This document shows positions 46,549 through 57,525 of a stretch of 64,000 nucleotides of DNA, in pieces (the first letter of the stretch is position 1; the number at the start of each line of letters is the position of its first letter). Position numbers and translations under genes: made by a program. Below the pieces are notes generated by a model. That model had not been told where the DNA came from. It worked only from the letters and a program-made list of their open reading frames with translations, and ran no database searches. Where the stretch lies: positions 62,001 to 126,000 of the forward strand of contig CANNZV010001842.1 of assembly GCA_947561585.1 (NCBI GenBank), read 5' to 3'. This stretch comes from Caprella mutica (taxonomy: Eukaryota; Arthropoda; Malacostraca; Amphipoda; Caprellidae).

Positions 46549-47668
46549 CCTTCGCAAATTTGCGGATGGTTATATTTTATCCGGCTGAATGACGATTTTA
46601 AATTTGGTGAGACGATTGGTCAAAGTGCAGTGACCTGGTAGAGTTTTGGGAGTGACCCGGTCAAAGGTCAAGGTCATGATCATTCATCACTAAAAAATTA
46701 TTGAACCATATTGCACTAAATTTGGTGGCACGATTGGTCAATATACAGGAACCATTTTGTTAGATTTTGGGAGAGATTTGGTTAAAGGTCAAAGATCAAA
46801 GTCAAGGCCATTTATAACTTAATGCCCTGTGCACACTAGGCACTACAAATTACTAGATGCGGCACATCAGCCACATGGCTTCGCATTAAAAAGTGTGCGA
46901 TGTGTACACACTAGGCATGATGAGAGGCTGCCCTTTTAACTTTAAAAAGGGTTTACGAAAAAAGAGATTTCTTTAAAAAGTTAAAAATTGAGTTAGTTAT
47001 AAAGAATATTAATTGCATAAGTAGTTACCAAATTTGAGGGATCTTGCCTTGTTTTCATTACACTGATAACTTATTTATTGATTAACTCTTTATTTGCTTT
47101 ATTTAAAATCATTAATAATTGATTTCAATATTTTTGTGAGCTTTCTTTCCAGCTTTTTGTAATAAAAGACAGTTTTCATTTACTACACACAAGGACAATC
47201 GTGGTAAAACTGAATGAGCTGTCAGTTTGCTTCTGAAAGCTGCAGCATCAGCCACAAAAGAATGACCGCTCCCAATACTCTCTTGGAAACATAAAGTTGC
47301 TCGAGTTGGCACTAAATCAGCCAGTTTCTAGAGCGTATTGCGGGATCATGTACTTTATAGTGCCTAGTGTGTACGGGGCATAACAACTCAAAAGGTGTTC
47401 AACCAAATTGCTTGAAATTTGTTGAGACAATTGGTCAATGTCCAAGTATCATCTGGTAGTATTTTGGGAGCGATCCGATCAAAGGTCAAGGTCATTCATA
47501 ACTCAAAAAGTATTCAATAATATTGCATGAAACTTGGTGGGGCGATTGGTCATTATACAGTTGCTAGTCTATTAGATCTTAGAAGAAAATGGGTCAAAGG
47601 TTGAGGTCAAGGTCTTATCTAAGTGGCGGCACCGGATGCGCTCTACCGACTGCACGCAATCTAGTTAT
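46549..47668. repeat. ~120 bp repeat units around a MITE
   Basis: About four diverged units of roughly 120 bp, each with AAATTTGGTGNNACGATTGG, a TTTTGGGAG block and AAAGGTCAAGGTCATTCATA. The second unit is split by the MITE at 46823-47380. The outer borders (TTACCTTCGCAAATTTGCGG at 46547 and GCGCTCTACCGACTGCACGC at 47639) look like fixed ends, so the whole may be one dispersed element. Confidence 0.7.
46823..47380. mobile_element. Harbinger-like MITE with TAA duplication
   Basis: The 558 bp element has ends TGCCCTGTGCACACTAGGCA and TGCCCCGTACACACTAGGCA (inverted), flanked by TAA on both sides. A 3 bp TWA target and GCCC-type ends fit PIF/Harbinger. The frame 47112-47312 inside is not recognised as transposase. 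Confidence 0.8.
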
Positions 47669-49866
47669 ATATAGATGAAGATTATTTTGAAATTCTCAAA
47701 CCTCATGTTAATTTCCCACTCAAATCTCATGTTAACCCACTGAAGGCACAAGATTAGAAAATAAGAATAGTACCAAGTGGTACAGACTTTTTTATTATTA
47801 ATATTTGAAATAATTTAATTCAATAGTATGCATGAGCCGCAACAATTGCATTTTAATGCATCGTTGCACCGTGGAAAAAAATAGTCCCACCTTGCAATAA
47901 ATTATATTTTTAACAAATGTAACAAAAATAAGTGGGGACTAAGAGTCCCACCGTGCCACAGAGAGTTAAATAAATGTCAAAACATGTAAAAATTACCAAA
48001 GTTACGTATTATTTTACAAGGGTTAATAATGCTATCCGCTTTTGATAAATACACTATACATTTGCATATTCATAATTTCAACTTTTTTCTATTATTGTAC
48101 CTCAATTATATTATTTTAAAACGAGACCAAAAAGTTTCAAGACCAATTTCCCTTAGAACAATCACAGTCTCTAACAAAGTAATGTACTATGTTAGGTTTT
48201 CAATCCCTCTTTTTAAAAGTAATTTTCTAAATTCATTCGATGAATGATAATAGTTATTGACTAACAATGAAATCAGTTCTTGTATTTCTAAAAGAAATTA
48301 ATTTAACTTTAACTAACTTCATAGTTACGAAAATGAAATACTTTCCATTATTTTTTGTTTTAAAAGACAACATTTAATTTGATCCGAATAATCAATGTGA
48401 CAAAAATCGAAACATTGTGAATCTTCCTATTCTTCGGAATTGTACTGTTTGAAGCTCACAAAGATTTTCCTTTTTTTTTATTATTTTTGTGTAATATGAA
48501 TTATATTTTTTCTTATTATAGCGAAAAAGCAAAATGATTGTTACAGTATAAGAGAAAATATAAAAAACTTAGTCAGCTTCTTATTACGTAATCTTAATTT
48601 AAGATATCAGATAAGATAAGGAAATGTTTCAGATCGATGACTAATATACCATTCAACAGAAATACAATTGTATTTTATTATAACTTTAAAATACACAAAT
48701 AGTCTACATTTTTATTATTTTACTATAAAATACAATCAATATGTACGGTAATGGACATTGGACAATAACAGAAGATCTGCCGAGTGTGAATTTTTCGACA
48801 AAGTAAACTGTAAATTTAAAGACTTTATTAAATAATATTGGTACATCTCATAACGGATATTGTTATACATTATTAATAAGATATTTTAACTATATATCAC
48901 ATAATAGAGATTAATTACATACCTAATTTAGATGAGGTAATTTTGAAGCGTTGACTATATTTTATTATTTGGGTTTTGGACCCAGAGGTCTATTCACCAT
49001 CAGGAACATGAGTAAAAAATCCTTATCTAAACTATTAATTGCATGACCAACAGTCGTTTGATGGATAATTACATCCTATGTGGTATATAAGATCTTCATC
49101 CTATATATTTTTTATCGTATCATTCATAGATTTAATTAAAAAGCGCTAGATTTCATATATAACTATCCATTGCCAAATAAATTCTTCTTTTAGAGCTAAA
49201 TCTGCATATTAATATTAGAGGTATACAATTAACACTATGAAGTATAACCAATCAAATTTTAAAATATTTAATTATCTATAAGAAGCTCGATTAACTCTAT
49301 CAGGCCCAGACTTTTGAGGGAAATAAATGCCCTATGTTCCCAAAGGTTTTTGACTATACCTAATCATTTTTGTAAGTGGTGCAAAATTTGAGCTGCCGAG
49401 CATCACACAGACTTGATTATTAAAAGGTAGTATACTTTCAGTACCACTGAAAATTAAACCTAACACTTATGGTGGTTTGAAATATCAACTCCAAGACTTA
49501 AAATATCAAGCGTTTTTAAGGTGGTACATTTTCTGTACCACCTTGCAACACCTTCTCTGTGTGGTATGAAATGTGTAACACCTGACTTGAAAGAGATAAA
49601 TCGTCTCACCTCTATAGCGACTAATTATAATAGCTTATATTGTATAGGAGATCTAAATGAAATCAGTAGCTACCTCTACATGCAGGGAAATGCAGGAAGT
49701 GTTCAACTGAAGACGATACCTGTCACACCAATCACACTTTGAATCGCACTAACTATCACGCTATCTATTGCACTGGAGATAAGAATGTGTACGATATGTG
49801 TATCGACATGGTACTGATAAGAAAAAACCATACACATTATACTTTCAAATTGAAATGAATCTACTT
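47669..49866. other. No gene; one short hairpin
   Basis: AT-rich DNA. A perfect 11 bp stem (AAGGTGGTACA) with a 5 nt loop lies at 49517-49543. The frames 48029-48247 and 49521-49742 show no domain. Confidence 0.4.
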
Positions 49867-50285
49867 TAAATTCAAAACTTCAAATTCAAATTAAAGAACT
49901 GTAAATTCAAATTAAAAAACTGTAAATTCAAATTAAAAAACTAGAAATTCAAATTAAAAAATGTAAATTAAAATTAAAATAAATATAAATTAAAATTGAA
50001 AACTTTATATTCAAATTTAGAATTTTTAAATTCAAATTTAAAAACTTCAAATTCAAATTTAAAAACTTTAAATTAAAATTTAAAAACTTTAAATTAAAAT
50101 TCAAAAACTTCAAATTCAAATTTAAAAACTTTAAATGCAAATTTAAAAACTTTAAATTCAAATTTAAAAAATTCAAATTCGAATTTAAAACTTTAAATTC
50201 GAATTTAAAACTTTAAATTCAAATTAAAAAACTTCAAATTCAAATTAAAAACTTTGAATTCGAATTCAATAACTTTCAATTTAGA
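49867..50285. repeat. 21 bp AT-rich tandem array
   Basis: About 20 degenerate units of CTTCAAATTCAAATTTAAAA plus one base. The minus-strand frame 49949-50176 is a 7-residue repeat produced by the period. Confidence 0.9.
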
Positions 50286-50475
50286 ATCCCAAATCTTAAA
50301 ATCCAAATCTAGAATATCATCCGATTCTAAAAAGATGATATTCAACCTAACAAGGAAAGATTCAAATTTGAGAAAAAATGACAATCAAATTGAAAAAAAA
50401 TGATATTCAAAGTGAAATTATCGTAAACGAATTAAAAGAAAAATGACGTTCAAATTAAAGAAAATAATATACGTA

Positions 50476-51332
50476 CGGTGTTTTATTTTTCTTCTTTTTG
50501 CAAGATTTGAGCCCCCACTAGGAATATTTGGAATAAGAATTTAGAAGAAACAAGTATATTTTCTTGAAGATAAGGCTTGGTACTTACATTTCATGTTCCA
50601 CAAATTTATTTGAAACTCATTGAAAACACTCCTAAAGGCTATCTACAAAATGTGTTGAAAATGGTCGCCAGAATCCTGTAGTCAAAGTCTTGGGCGCTTA
50701 ATGACGCTCTTCGTCACCCTCTCATTGCAGATGAGAATCCACATGATATTGTCGAATGAAACTATAGAAATGACAAAAAAGTAATGATATTTGTTGCGAT
50801 TGCGGACGGAAAATTCTATTGTCCGAGCATTCATCGATGACGACGACCCTTGTGACTCTGCCAATGGTTCCTATAACAGGGCTTTGCTGAAAGACAGAGT
50901 GTGGCAAAAAATTTTGAGCCAATGCTACATGACACAGACTCTGGTGGATGCAAGATGGTTTTCCATCTCATTGTACAAGAGTGGCTTAGCAGTTCTTGAA
51001 GAAAAATTTCGAGGACGAGTTACCAGAAGAGACACCCAGATCTTTCTGGGTTACAACGCAAAATATTTTGAATTCGGAAAAACCTCAATCCATTCATGAT
51101 ATGATAGAATTTAGTGTGTGAAGCTGTTTGGTGCAAATTATTACGCAGCAACAGTTGAGAAGGTGACGAAGACTCGAAGAGCGTCTTGAAGCGCAGTTTC
51201 AACTAAGTTTGTATCACATAAAATGTAAGTAACAAGCCTTATCTTCAAGAAAATATATTTTTTTCCTCTAAATTCTTACTTCAAATATTGCAAGTGGGGG
51301 CTCAAAGTCTTGCAAAAGAAAAAAACACACTG
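50476..51332 (+). mobile_element. Long-TIR mariner-type element, copy 2
   Basis: An 857 bp relative of 25780-27652, flanked by TA on both sides. The left end is CGGTGTTTTATTTTTC and the right end inverted is CAGTGTGTTTTTTTC. The arms contain the same TTGAGCCCCCACTAG block. It lacks the pogo-like insertion and gives the empty-site sequence for it. Confidence 0.85.
50700..51130 (+). pseudogene. Decayed mariner-type transposase
   Basis: The frame 50791-51099 and its neighbours keep the order of a mariner-type transposase core. A VMIFVAIADGK-like block lies in an adjacent frame. It is followed by FIDDDDPCDSANGSYNRALL and a degraded QDG(A)TCH region in another frame. Next come SLYKSGLAVLEEKF, GRVTRRDTQIF and a final NILNSEKPQSIHDMIEF block in shifted frames. 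At least two frame changes are present and the N-terminal half is missing. No intact catalytic triad. Confidence 0.6.
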
Positions 51333-51334
51333 TA

Positions 51335-51889
51335 AATGAAGAAAAATTGCCCATTTGAAAAAATGACATTTTTAAAGAATATAAACTCTAGTACCTATGG
51401 GGTGGTTTGCGCGAACCATCTCTCATATAGTAATAACAATATCTTTCATTCTAAACTGATCTGGAAGCTTCGTTTTCATGACTTTTACTTTTCCATTTCA
51501 TAACGCATGATCAGACAAAAACAAAAAAGATAAATGGTAAGATACTTACATCTACACTACTGTATACTACTACTCGTTTTTATATAGTTCTTATTGTTTA
51601 TTTTTAATATTTGCTTATTATTTTACAGCATTCACATCAATTATTGCATTACAGTAAATAGTAATAATTCTTTTCATTGGGCGGACGTGTGTGTGTTGTT
51701 CTCTCTTGTATCTGTTTATGCTTTTCATTTACTGTTCCAACCTAACCTAAGGTGATGTGTCTGTTTATTATCGTCAGTGAAGTGTAACGTCTATCAAATG
51801 TCACTACTTGATATCGTTTGATTCTTTAATACGATGCATAAACGTGCTCTGAAGAAAAATTAAACTACACCTAGTTTATCTAAACTAAA
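51335..51889. other. No gene recognised
   Basis: AT-rich DNA without supported features. Confidence 0.4.
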
Positions 51890-52380
51890 CAAGATGAAGG
51901 AAAGATAACAAGATCTCTGATGAAGGGAGAGATACTGTGGGGTTGTCGGGAGAAACCAAAGAAGAAATTCAGGATGCTTTCAGACAAGTTAGATATAGTG
52001 CTGGAGAGATTGGAGGCTGAGGAGAAGCCTAAAATAACTCATTAACAATGAAAATAGATATTCTTGAAAATCTGATGGATGAAATTGAGTAATCTGAACG
52101 ATGGACAAATACTGTACTCTCTGGTAGTGCAATTCCGACCTCTATCACCGGCGAGTTGGTGGAGCAGGTCGCGGCACTATGAAATAGGATCCTTGGATAT
52201 TGTTGGAGTATTCAGGGTGGGCAAAAAGTCACAAGCTCAAGGCTTGTGCTGGAAAGTGGTTGTCCATCTCCATAATCTGTATGCGAAACAAGATTTGCTG
52301 CAAGCATGCAGAAGAGTAAAGCTAAACCTGAACGATATAATATCATCTGTACAATGAAACAATTGAGGAAGAAAAGAACG
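51890..52380 (+). pseudogene. LINE ORF1-like remnant
   Basis: The plus strand encodes a short coiled-coil-like stretch (MLSDKLDIVLERLEAEEK) followed, in the frame 52079-52357, by DIVGVFRVGKKSQAQG and a VVVHLHNLYAKQDLLQACRR block. The sequence (Y/F)R(V/I)GKK followed by a basic, beta-rich segment is typical of the ORF1 nucleic-acid-binding proteins of several LINE clades (CR1/L2-like). Stops separate the parts. A chance resemblance cannot be excluded. Confidence 0.4.
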
Positions 52381-52560
52381 GGTAGAATTGCATTTTGTTG
52401 ATCAAGGGATGGCTGGGTATACATCTGATTGAAGCCACATAATATGTACATTGGCTCCTAATCAGAAGATGGTGATCAAACCATTGGTAGTTACAAGAGA
52501 CTGTGTAGCAGTGAACTAAATGTGGATCCGGAGGAATTTTTTCGTCATGTTCAAACTAAA

Positions 52561-52660
52561 GGTGACCGGAAAACTACCAGTGAGAAAACTAATAGTGTGG
52601 AAAACTTCCAGTGAGAAAACTCCCAGTGGGAAAACTCCCAGAGTGGAAAACTCCCAATGA
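52561..52660. mobile_element. Solo left end of a foldback-type family
   Basis: Starts GGTGACCGGAAAACTACCAG and continues with five to six degenerate units of (G)TGGAAAACTCCCAG. The start fits the pattern GGTnnnnGG seen at 17158 and 37055. No inverted partner was found within several kilobases. Confidence 0.45.
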
Positions 52661-53654
52661 CTTTTATATTAATAATTATTAATATGCATTGAAATTTATA
52701 GTTAAAGTGAAACTTACTAGATAAAAGATTATTATAATAATATGCATTAAAATTTTGTAGCTAAACCAAAACGTACCAAATAAAACGTTATTACAGTATA
52801 ACTTTGAATTCAAATTTAATTATCAAATTACTTAAGAGTTCATGTTAAAATATTCTAAATTACGAAGATGCTAGTTTTTCTTAAATAACTACTAGATTAA
52901 TAAAGAGTTCAACTTAGTTTTAAATTACGAAACTGCTTGTATTTTGAAATAGGTTCTAAATGAACAAAGCGTTCAACTTTGTATTAGGTTTATAAATAGA
53001 TGAAGTGATAATCTATGGAACGATTTCTAGAAAAAACTCTTTATACTTTATATATATATTTCATTTAATTACTTTAAATGACATAACTGCTTGTATGTTA
53101 GAAATATTTTTCAAATGAATGAAATAACAATTTCGTTTTAATGGTAATTGGACTTAAAATGGATTCAATCTCATAACAAGTATATCCCATTTTACCTGAA
53201 AGTTCGGTAAACACCCTTGACTTTCTGATAACCTAAAATTTCTTATCCAAATGAATGTCTAGTCATTATAAAATAGAATTAAATCATGATATTCACATAT
53301 TTTATGTTATTTACTTTGAATTTTATATATGAGTTTATATTTATTTTCGATATTAAAAAAAATTTATCCTCTTATATTTCATTTTCTAACTATTGGAAAT
53401 CATAAACATTCAAATAAATCATAAAGTTATAAATAAACCGCACTTAGAATTGGATAATGTAACTTCTTCTCTGATAGTATGATAATGTTAAACTTTATTA
53501 TGATTAATTTATGTATTTAAAAAAAATGTTGCTAGCAACTCTTTTTCATGTTTATGAATTTACTTTACGTTTTAATTTATGCCTTGTTCGAGAGAAAATA
53601 ATATAATGTTTGTCGCATTTGAATTGACTGATTGTTCGTTAGTAATATTTGTGT
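52661..53654. other. AT-rich DNA, no gene recognised
   Basis: No supported feature. Confidence 0.45.
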
Positions 53655-54058
53655 CTCTCTCTAAACCTCTGCTTGGGTTAAAGGGAGTCCAATTTGGTTA
53701 AACATTTCATTTCCTACTCTATTATTTAGGTAGCTTGTTTCATCTCCTCGTCGGGATTCATCCTTACGCTGGTTACGGACCAATACGCTAACGTAAACTA
53801 CTAAAGCAATGGCAATAATTGTCAGAAGTAAAACTAAAATGTCCGAAAGTTGGTCTGGAAGTAGGCCTGAAGATGTTCCTCAGACATGGAATTCGCCTTC
53901 TGCATTACATCAATTATCAAATTGATATCATAGTTACTCTGGCTCTGCCCAATTTTGCTTCAATTGTGTGATTCTTCTTTCTTGATTTCTGGAAAAAACA
54001 GTTGCACATCACCATTTGATAGACCCGGGGCATTTTTAAATTTCCATTTGCTACCATT
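53655..54058 (-). pseudogene. Envelope-like membrane segment of an LTR element
   Basis: The minus strand encodes, in two frames joined by a shift near 53870, a polar region followed by a strongly hydrophobic stretch of about 20 residues (bases 53782-53841). After it come basic residues and a short acidic/polar tail. That order is the usual end of a class I membrane fusion protein. It lies downstream, on the same strand, of the gypsy-like integrase remnant at 55275-56075, where the env gene of errantivirus-like elements sits. Frame breaks make it non-functional. A host membrane protein fragment is the alternative. Confidence 0.4.
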
Positions 54059-54071
54059 GTTATCAATTATA

Positions 54072-54734
54072 CAGGGTGTCCGACACTTTTGTTGCCAAAC
54101 TTCAACATAAGGTTGCATTCGTCGAAATAAACGCTTTTCATTCTATGAAGGTATGGTCTAAAATGCTTAGTTAAATAGTTACAAGGTTAAGAAAGTAGTA
54201 TCTGTACCATTTATTATTATTTGTTAACATTATTTTTTTAAATGTTGCGATAAGAAACAAAACATTCTCAACAGTAATTATTAGGTGCACAAGAAACTTA
54301 ATCTTAAATTAGGATACATGTTTACAGAATGTGTTCATTTTGCCACCCATTTGGTGCGATGCAAGCGTTCAAACGTTTTCCCGCAAGGATTCGTGAAACT
54401 CCTGGTGTCTTTGCTCGCGTCCGCCAATCATTGGGCACACGTTTGAACAGCTGCATCGCAACAAATGGGAGGCAGTTTGAACAAATTTTGCAAACTTGTT
54501 ACCTAATTTAAGATTAAGTTTCTTGTGCTCCTAATAATTACTGTTAAAATTGTTTTGTTTCTTATTGCAACATTAAAAAAAATGTTAACTAATAATAATA
54601 AATGGTACAGATACTACTTTCCTAACCTTGTAATTTTTTAATTTTTAGACCATACCTTCATAGAATTGAAAGTGTTTATTTCGCCGAATGCAACCTTGTG
54701 TTGAAGTGTGGCAACAAAAGTGTCTGACACCCTG
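54072..54734 (+). mobile_element. mariner-type element with ~240 bp inverted repeats
   Basis: A 663 bp element with ends CAGGGTGTCCGACACTTTTG and the inverse of CAGGGTGTCAGACACTTTTG, flanked by TA. The arms run 54072-54314 and 54500-54734. It splits the gypsy-like remnant. Confidence 0.92.
54329..54511 (+). pseudogene. Transposase C-terminal stub
   Basis: A 60-codon frame ending in VRQSLGTRLNSCIATNGRQF followed by EQIL. This resembles the C-terminal tail of mariner-type transposases (RxRxxxCIxxNGxxFE). All catalytic motifs have been lost by internal deletion, so the element is non-autonomous. Confidence 0.6.
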
Positions 54735-54736
54735 TA

Positions 54737-55274
54737 TACAGGTTTTCAATTTCTTAATGTTTTGGATTAAAACTTTCATTCTTTCTTCCCCCTCAGACAA
54801 ATTTATATTTCAATATTACAACCTATTTTATTCACTATATGTTTTTATTTGTGCTGTAAAAAAAAAAATCATATATATAACACATAATTAACATACAAAA
54901 ATGATTAAAATAAAAACATGATTTTCATATTTACATCCCATCAACTTAATTCATAAAACATTTACAAAAACATATTTACATTTATATTTGAATTCCAGTC
55001 TTCTCATAATTAATCGCTCACTGCTGGCAAACAAACAAACAATTAAATACGGTGAAACGCTAATCTGTTATTGTATAATTTATCACTTGTTTATAAAACA
55101 TTGTGATAGAACTATTAATTTCTTGAAAACTAGTAATCTGGTTTGTAGTTTTATTTGGCTATGTGGTTTTATGTGGTTATGTGATTTTTTTTTTTTTTTC
55201 GACCGGCTTTCTTACTTTGGCATTTATAATGATTTCTTAATTTTAAAAACTCGTAAATTTGGTTAAAACATTTA
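54737..55274. other. Possible interior of the decayed LTR element
   Basis: AT-rich sequence between the MITE and the integrase remnant. On the minus strand a short charged frame (about 54755-54800) may belong to the same element. A 15-base T run lies at 55185-55199. Nothing definite. Confidence 0.3.
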
Positions 55275-56075
55275 TATTTCATTTCCTTGTTTGGCGTCCT
55301 ATCTTTATGATACATTTGTTTTTATTAATTTCTATTACATGGCCTGGTCCTATTCAATTAAGTTGTAATTTGTGCTGTTTATTATGATCTCTTATGAACC
55401 CTGTCATTAACCTATATGTTTTTTTGTTTTCGAGTGTGATTATGATATATGATTCTTTTGTTTGTTTAATTAATAATATCTGCTCGAATTACGTCTTGTA
55501 TAAATATTGATTGTCTAGACCAGATATTAACCATATTTTATGATTTCTCCAAATTATATATTTAATTTAAGTTTTCAATTTTATATTTAAATTCTTATCC
55601 CTTCCAAACATTGCATAAGCAGGAATGTTTCCTAGTGACACTACTAATTGGTTATTAAGTGTATATGTTACTGTATCTAAAAACATGTCCCAATTGTTGT
55701 GATATAATGCATGTATATGATACCTGTGTAGTATGTTGATTCTTTTATTGTTTCGTTCACATATTCTATTTGAATATGGTGCATATGATAACACTTCACA
55801 TTTGTAAATTTGTGGATTTCGCTGAAAATTTAACCGCTCTCGGTATAAATTCATATGCGTTATTGGACATCATTGTTTTAGGAAATCCTTATATATTAAA
55901 TGTTTTGCTCAAACATTCGATTACTGTCTATTTATTTTTATTTGATATAGCTTGTAAATCGAAAAATCTCGTGAACATGTCTGTAACTGATAGTATAGTA
56001 TATATTTGTTGTTATTATCTGTTTTAATAAATAGTCCTACTATGTCAAATGACATATCAAACCCCGGTCAGGTTT
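55275..56075 (-). pseudogene. gypsy-like integrase, decayed
   Basis: The minus strand holds an LTR-retrotransposon integrase. Near 56030-56070 an FDIVG motif with the first catalytic aspartate is followed by DNNNKYIL. Around 55880 the second catalytic site reads MSNNAYEF, with N where the aspartate should be. The frame 55567-55854 has APYSNRICERNNKR with the catalytic glutamate, then WDMFLDTVTYTLNNQ and IPAYAMFGRD. Further on, about 55275-55400, a GPGHVIEINKNKCIIKIGR segment matches the C-terminal SH3-like domain that binds DNA. Several stops and frame changes are present. Order and spacing fit Ty3/gypsy-type pol. No LTRs, protease or reverse transcriptase were recognised. Confidence 0.7.
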
Positions 56076-56154
56076 GATATAGTGACAAAATGTATACTTT
56101 ACTGTTCTCTATTTTGTGAAATAAGTATACCTTATTTAGGAAAATAATTTTCAT

Positions 56155-56226
56155 TTTTTCGGCGAAAATGTTATTCGGCAAAAGTGTCGTGCGGAGAATG
56201 TGTTTTCGGCGAATGGACCTGGAACC
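56155..56226. mobile_element. Solo right end of a foldback-type family
   Basis: Three to four units of TTCGGCGAAAATG-like repeats end in GGCGAATGGACCTGGAACC. Read inverted, the end is GGTTCCAGGTCCATTCGCCG, again GGTnnnnGG. No matching left end was found. Confidence 0.45.
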
Positions 56227-57525
56227 AGCTTTCATTAGTTTAATTTGTGAGGATATCAATATTTTACCCGAAATTTGAATAGCGTGTGTGCTGTTCCACA
56301 GTGTCTGATATAATGGATTAAGGTAGTTGCTATTTTCATCATAACAGATGGTATAACATAATTTGTTAGTTTTGCTTCTCTAGTGTCTATTTTCGTATGT
56401 TTGTACAACATGTAGTTTAAATTGTAATATCCTGCTATGACTGTTGCTCTGGAAAGAGGAAAGAGGAAGAAGCTGTTCTGAGCAAGAAGGGCAAAAAGTC
56501 TCAATAGTAGTTACGATATACTGCAAAACAAATGAATGCTATTCTGAAATAATTGAAAACAATCCTGAATACACTATAACTATACGTATAACTTAAGATT
56601 AAATATTGAAAATTTTTGTGCATCTATTGAAATAAATCTTATTAAATTTCATTCAATTGTGTAAAAATAATTAAAATCAGACCCTTAAACAAACTATTTT
56701 TCAGTAGCAGTAAATTATGATTTACTGAATTTCCCATCATATATTCTTGGCAAGGAAAATAATATAGTTTATTAAGAAAAAATATAATTCTAATCTACAT
56801 TCAACAGAATACAATAACAATACAACGGCTGAAAATAGTTCCAAATAATGCACAAAACTTCCTCTTCTTTCTTCCCAAACCTTTTATCTCAATTCACGTC
56901 AACACATTTCTGAATAAATTAATTGGCAAGATTAACTATTAAAATGAGGATAAATTACGTTAATTTATCATCATTAGGACGCATATTTAATGCTCGGTTT
57001 GCCATCATGTTACCTCAAATTTACAGCATCATTTATTTGCTTAACAGTTCTTCCTAATGAACAGGTTAATGTAATTATTTTGGAGCGGATGAAGAAATTC
57101 AGAAAGGTGTTTGGAAACCTGTAGGAATTAACTAAAACTTTACATAGTTAGCACACCACTTTGAACTCTTAATAAACATTCTGCTTAGATTTGTACTCAG
57201 TAGTTCACTGGAGAAAGGAACGAAACATCTGTGAATGTTGAAGAGTAACTGTTTACTGAGATTACACTATGAAACAATTACACTATAATAACACTAACAA
57301 TTACACTATGAAACAATGATATTTTACACCACCGATACAATTATATACATTTACTCAACTCTTTTCAAGAGATGTATCCAAATGTAGGAAAAAGCTGAAC
57401 CTCTGAGTTCAACTCGAAACGAACTAATAAGCCTAATCAATTGAGGATTATATTGAAGTCTTTTCTTTACATTAGTTACAAAATATATATATTTTTGTGG
57501 CAATACGGCTATAATCAATCTAGAG
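56227..57525. other. AT-rich DNA, no gene recognised
   Basis: No supported feature. A CAATTACACTAT motif is repeated three times at about 57270-57315. Confidence 0.4.

Noticed and set aside
50682..50922. Minus-strand frames at copy 2 of the long-TIR element
   Set aside because: They are shadows of the plus-strand transposase remnant.
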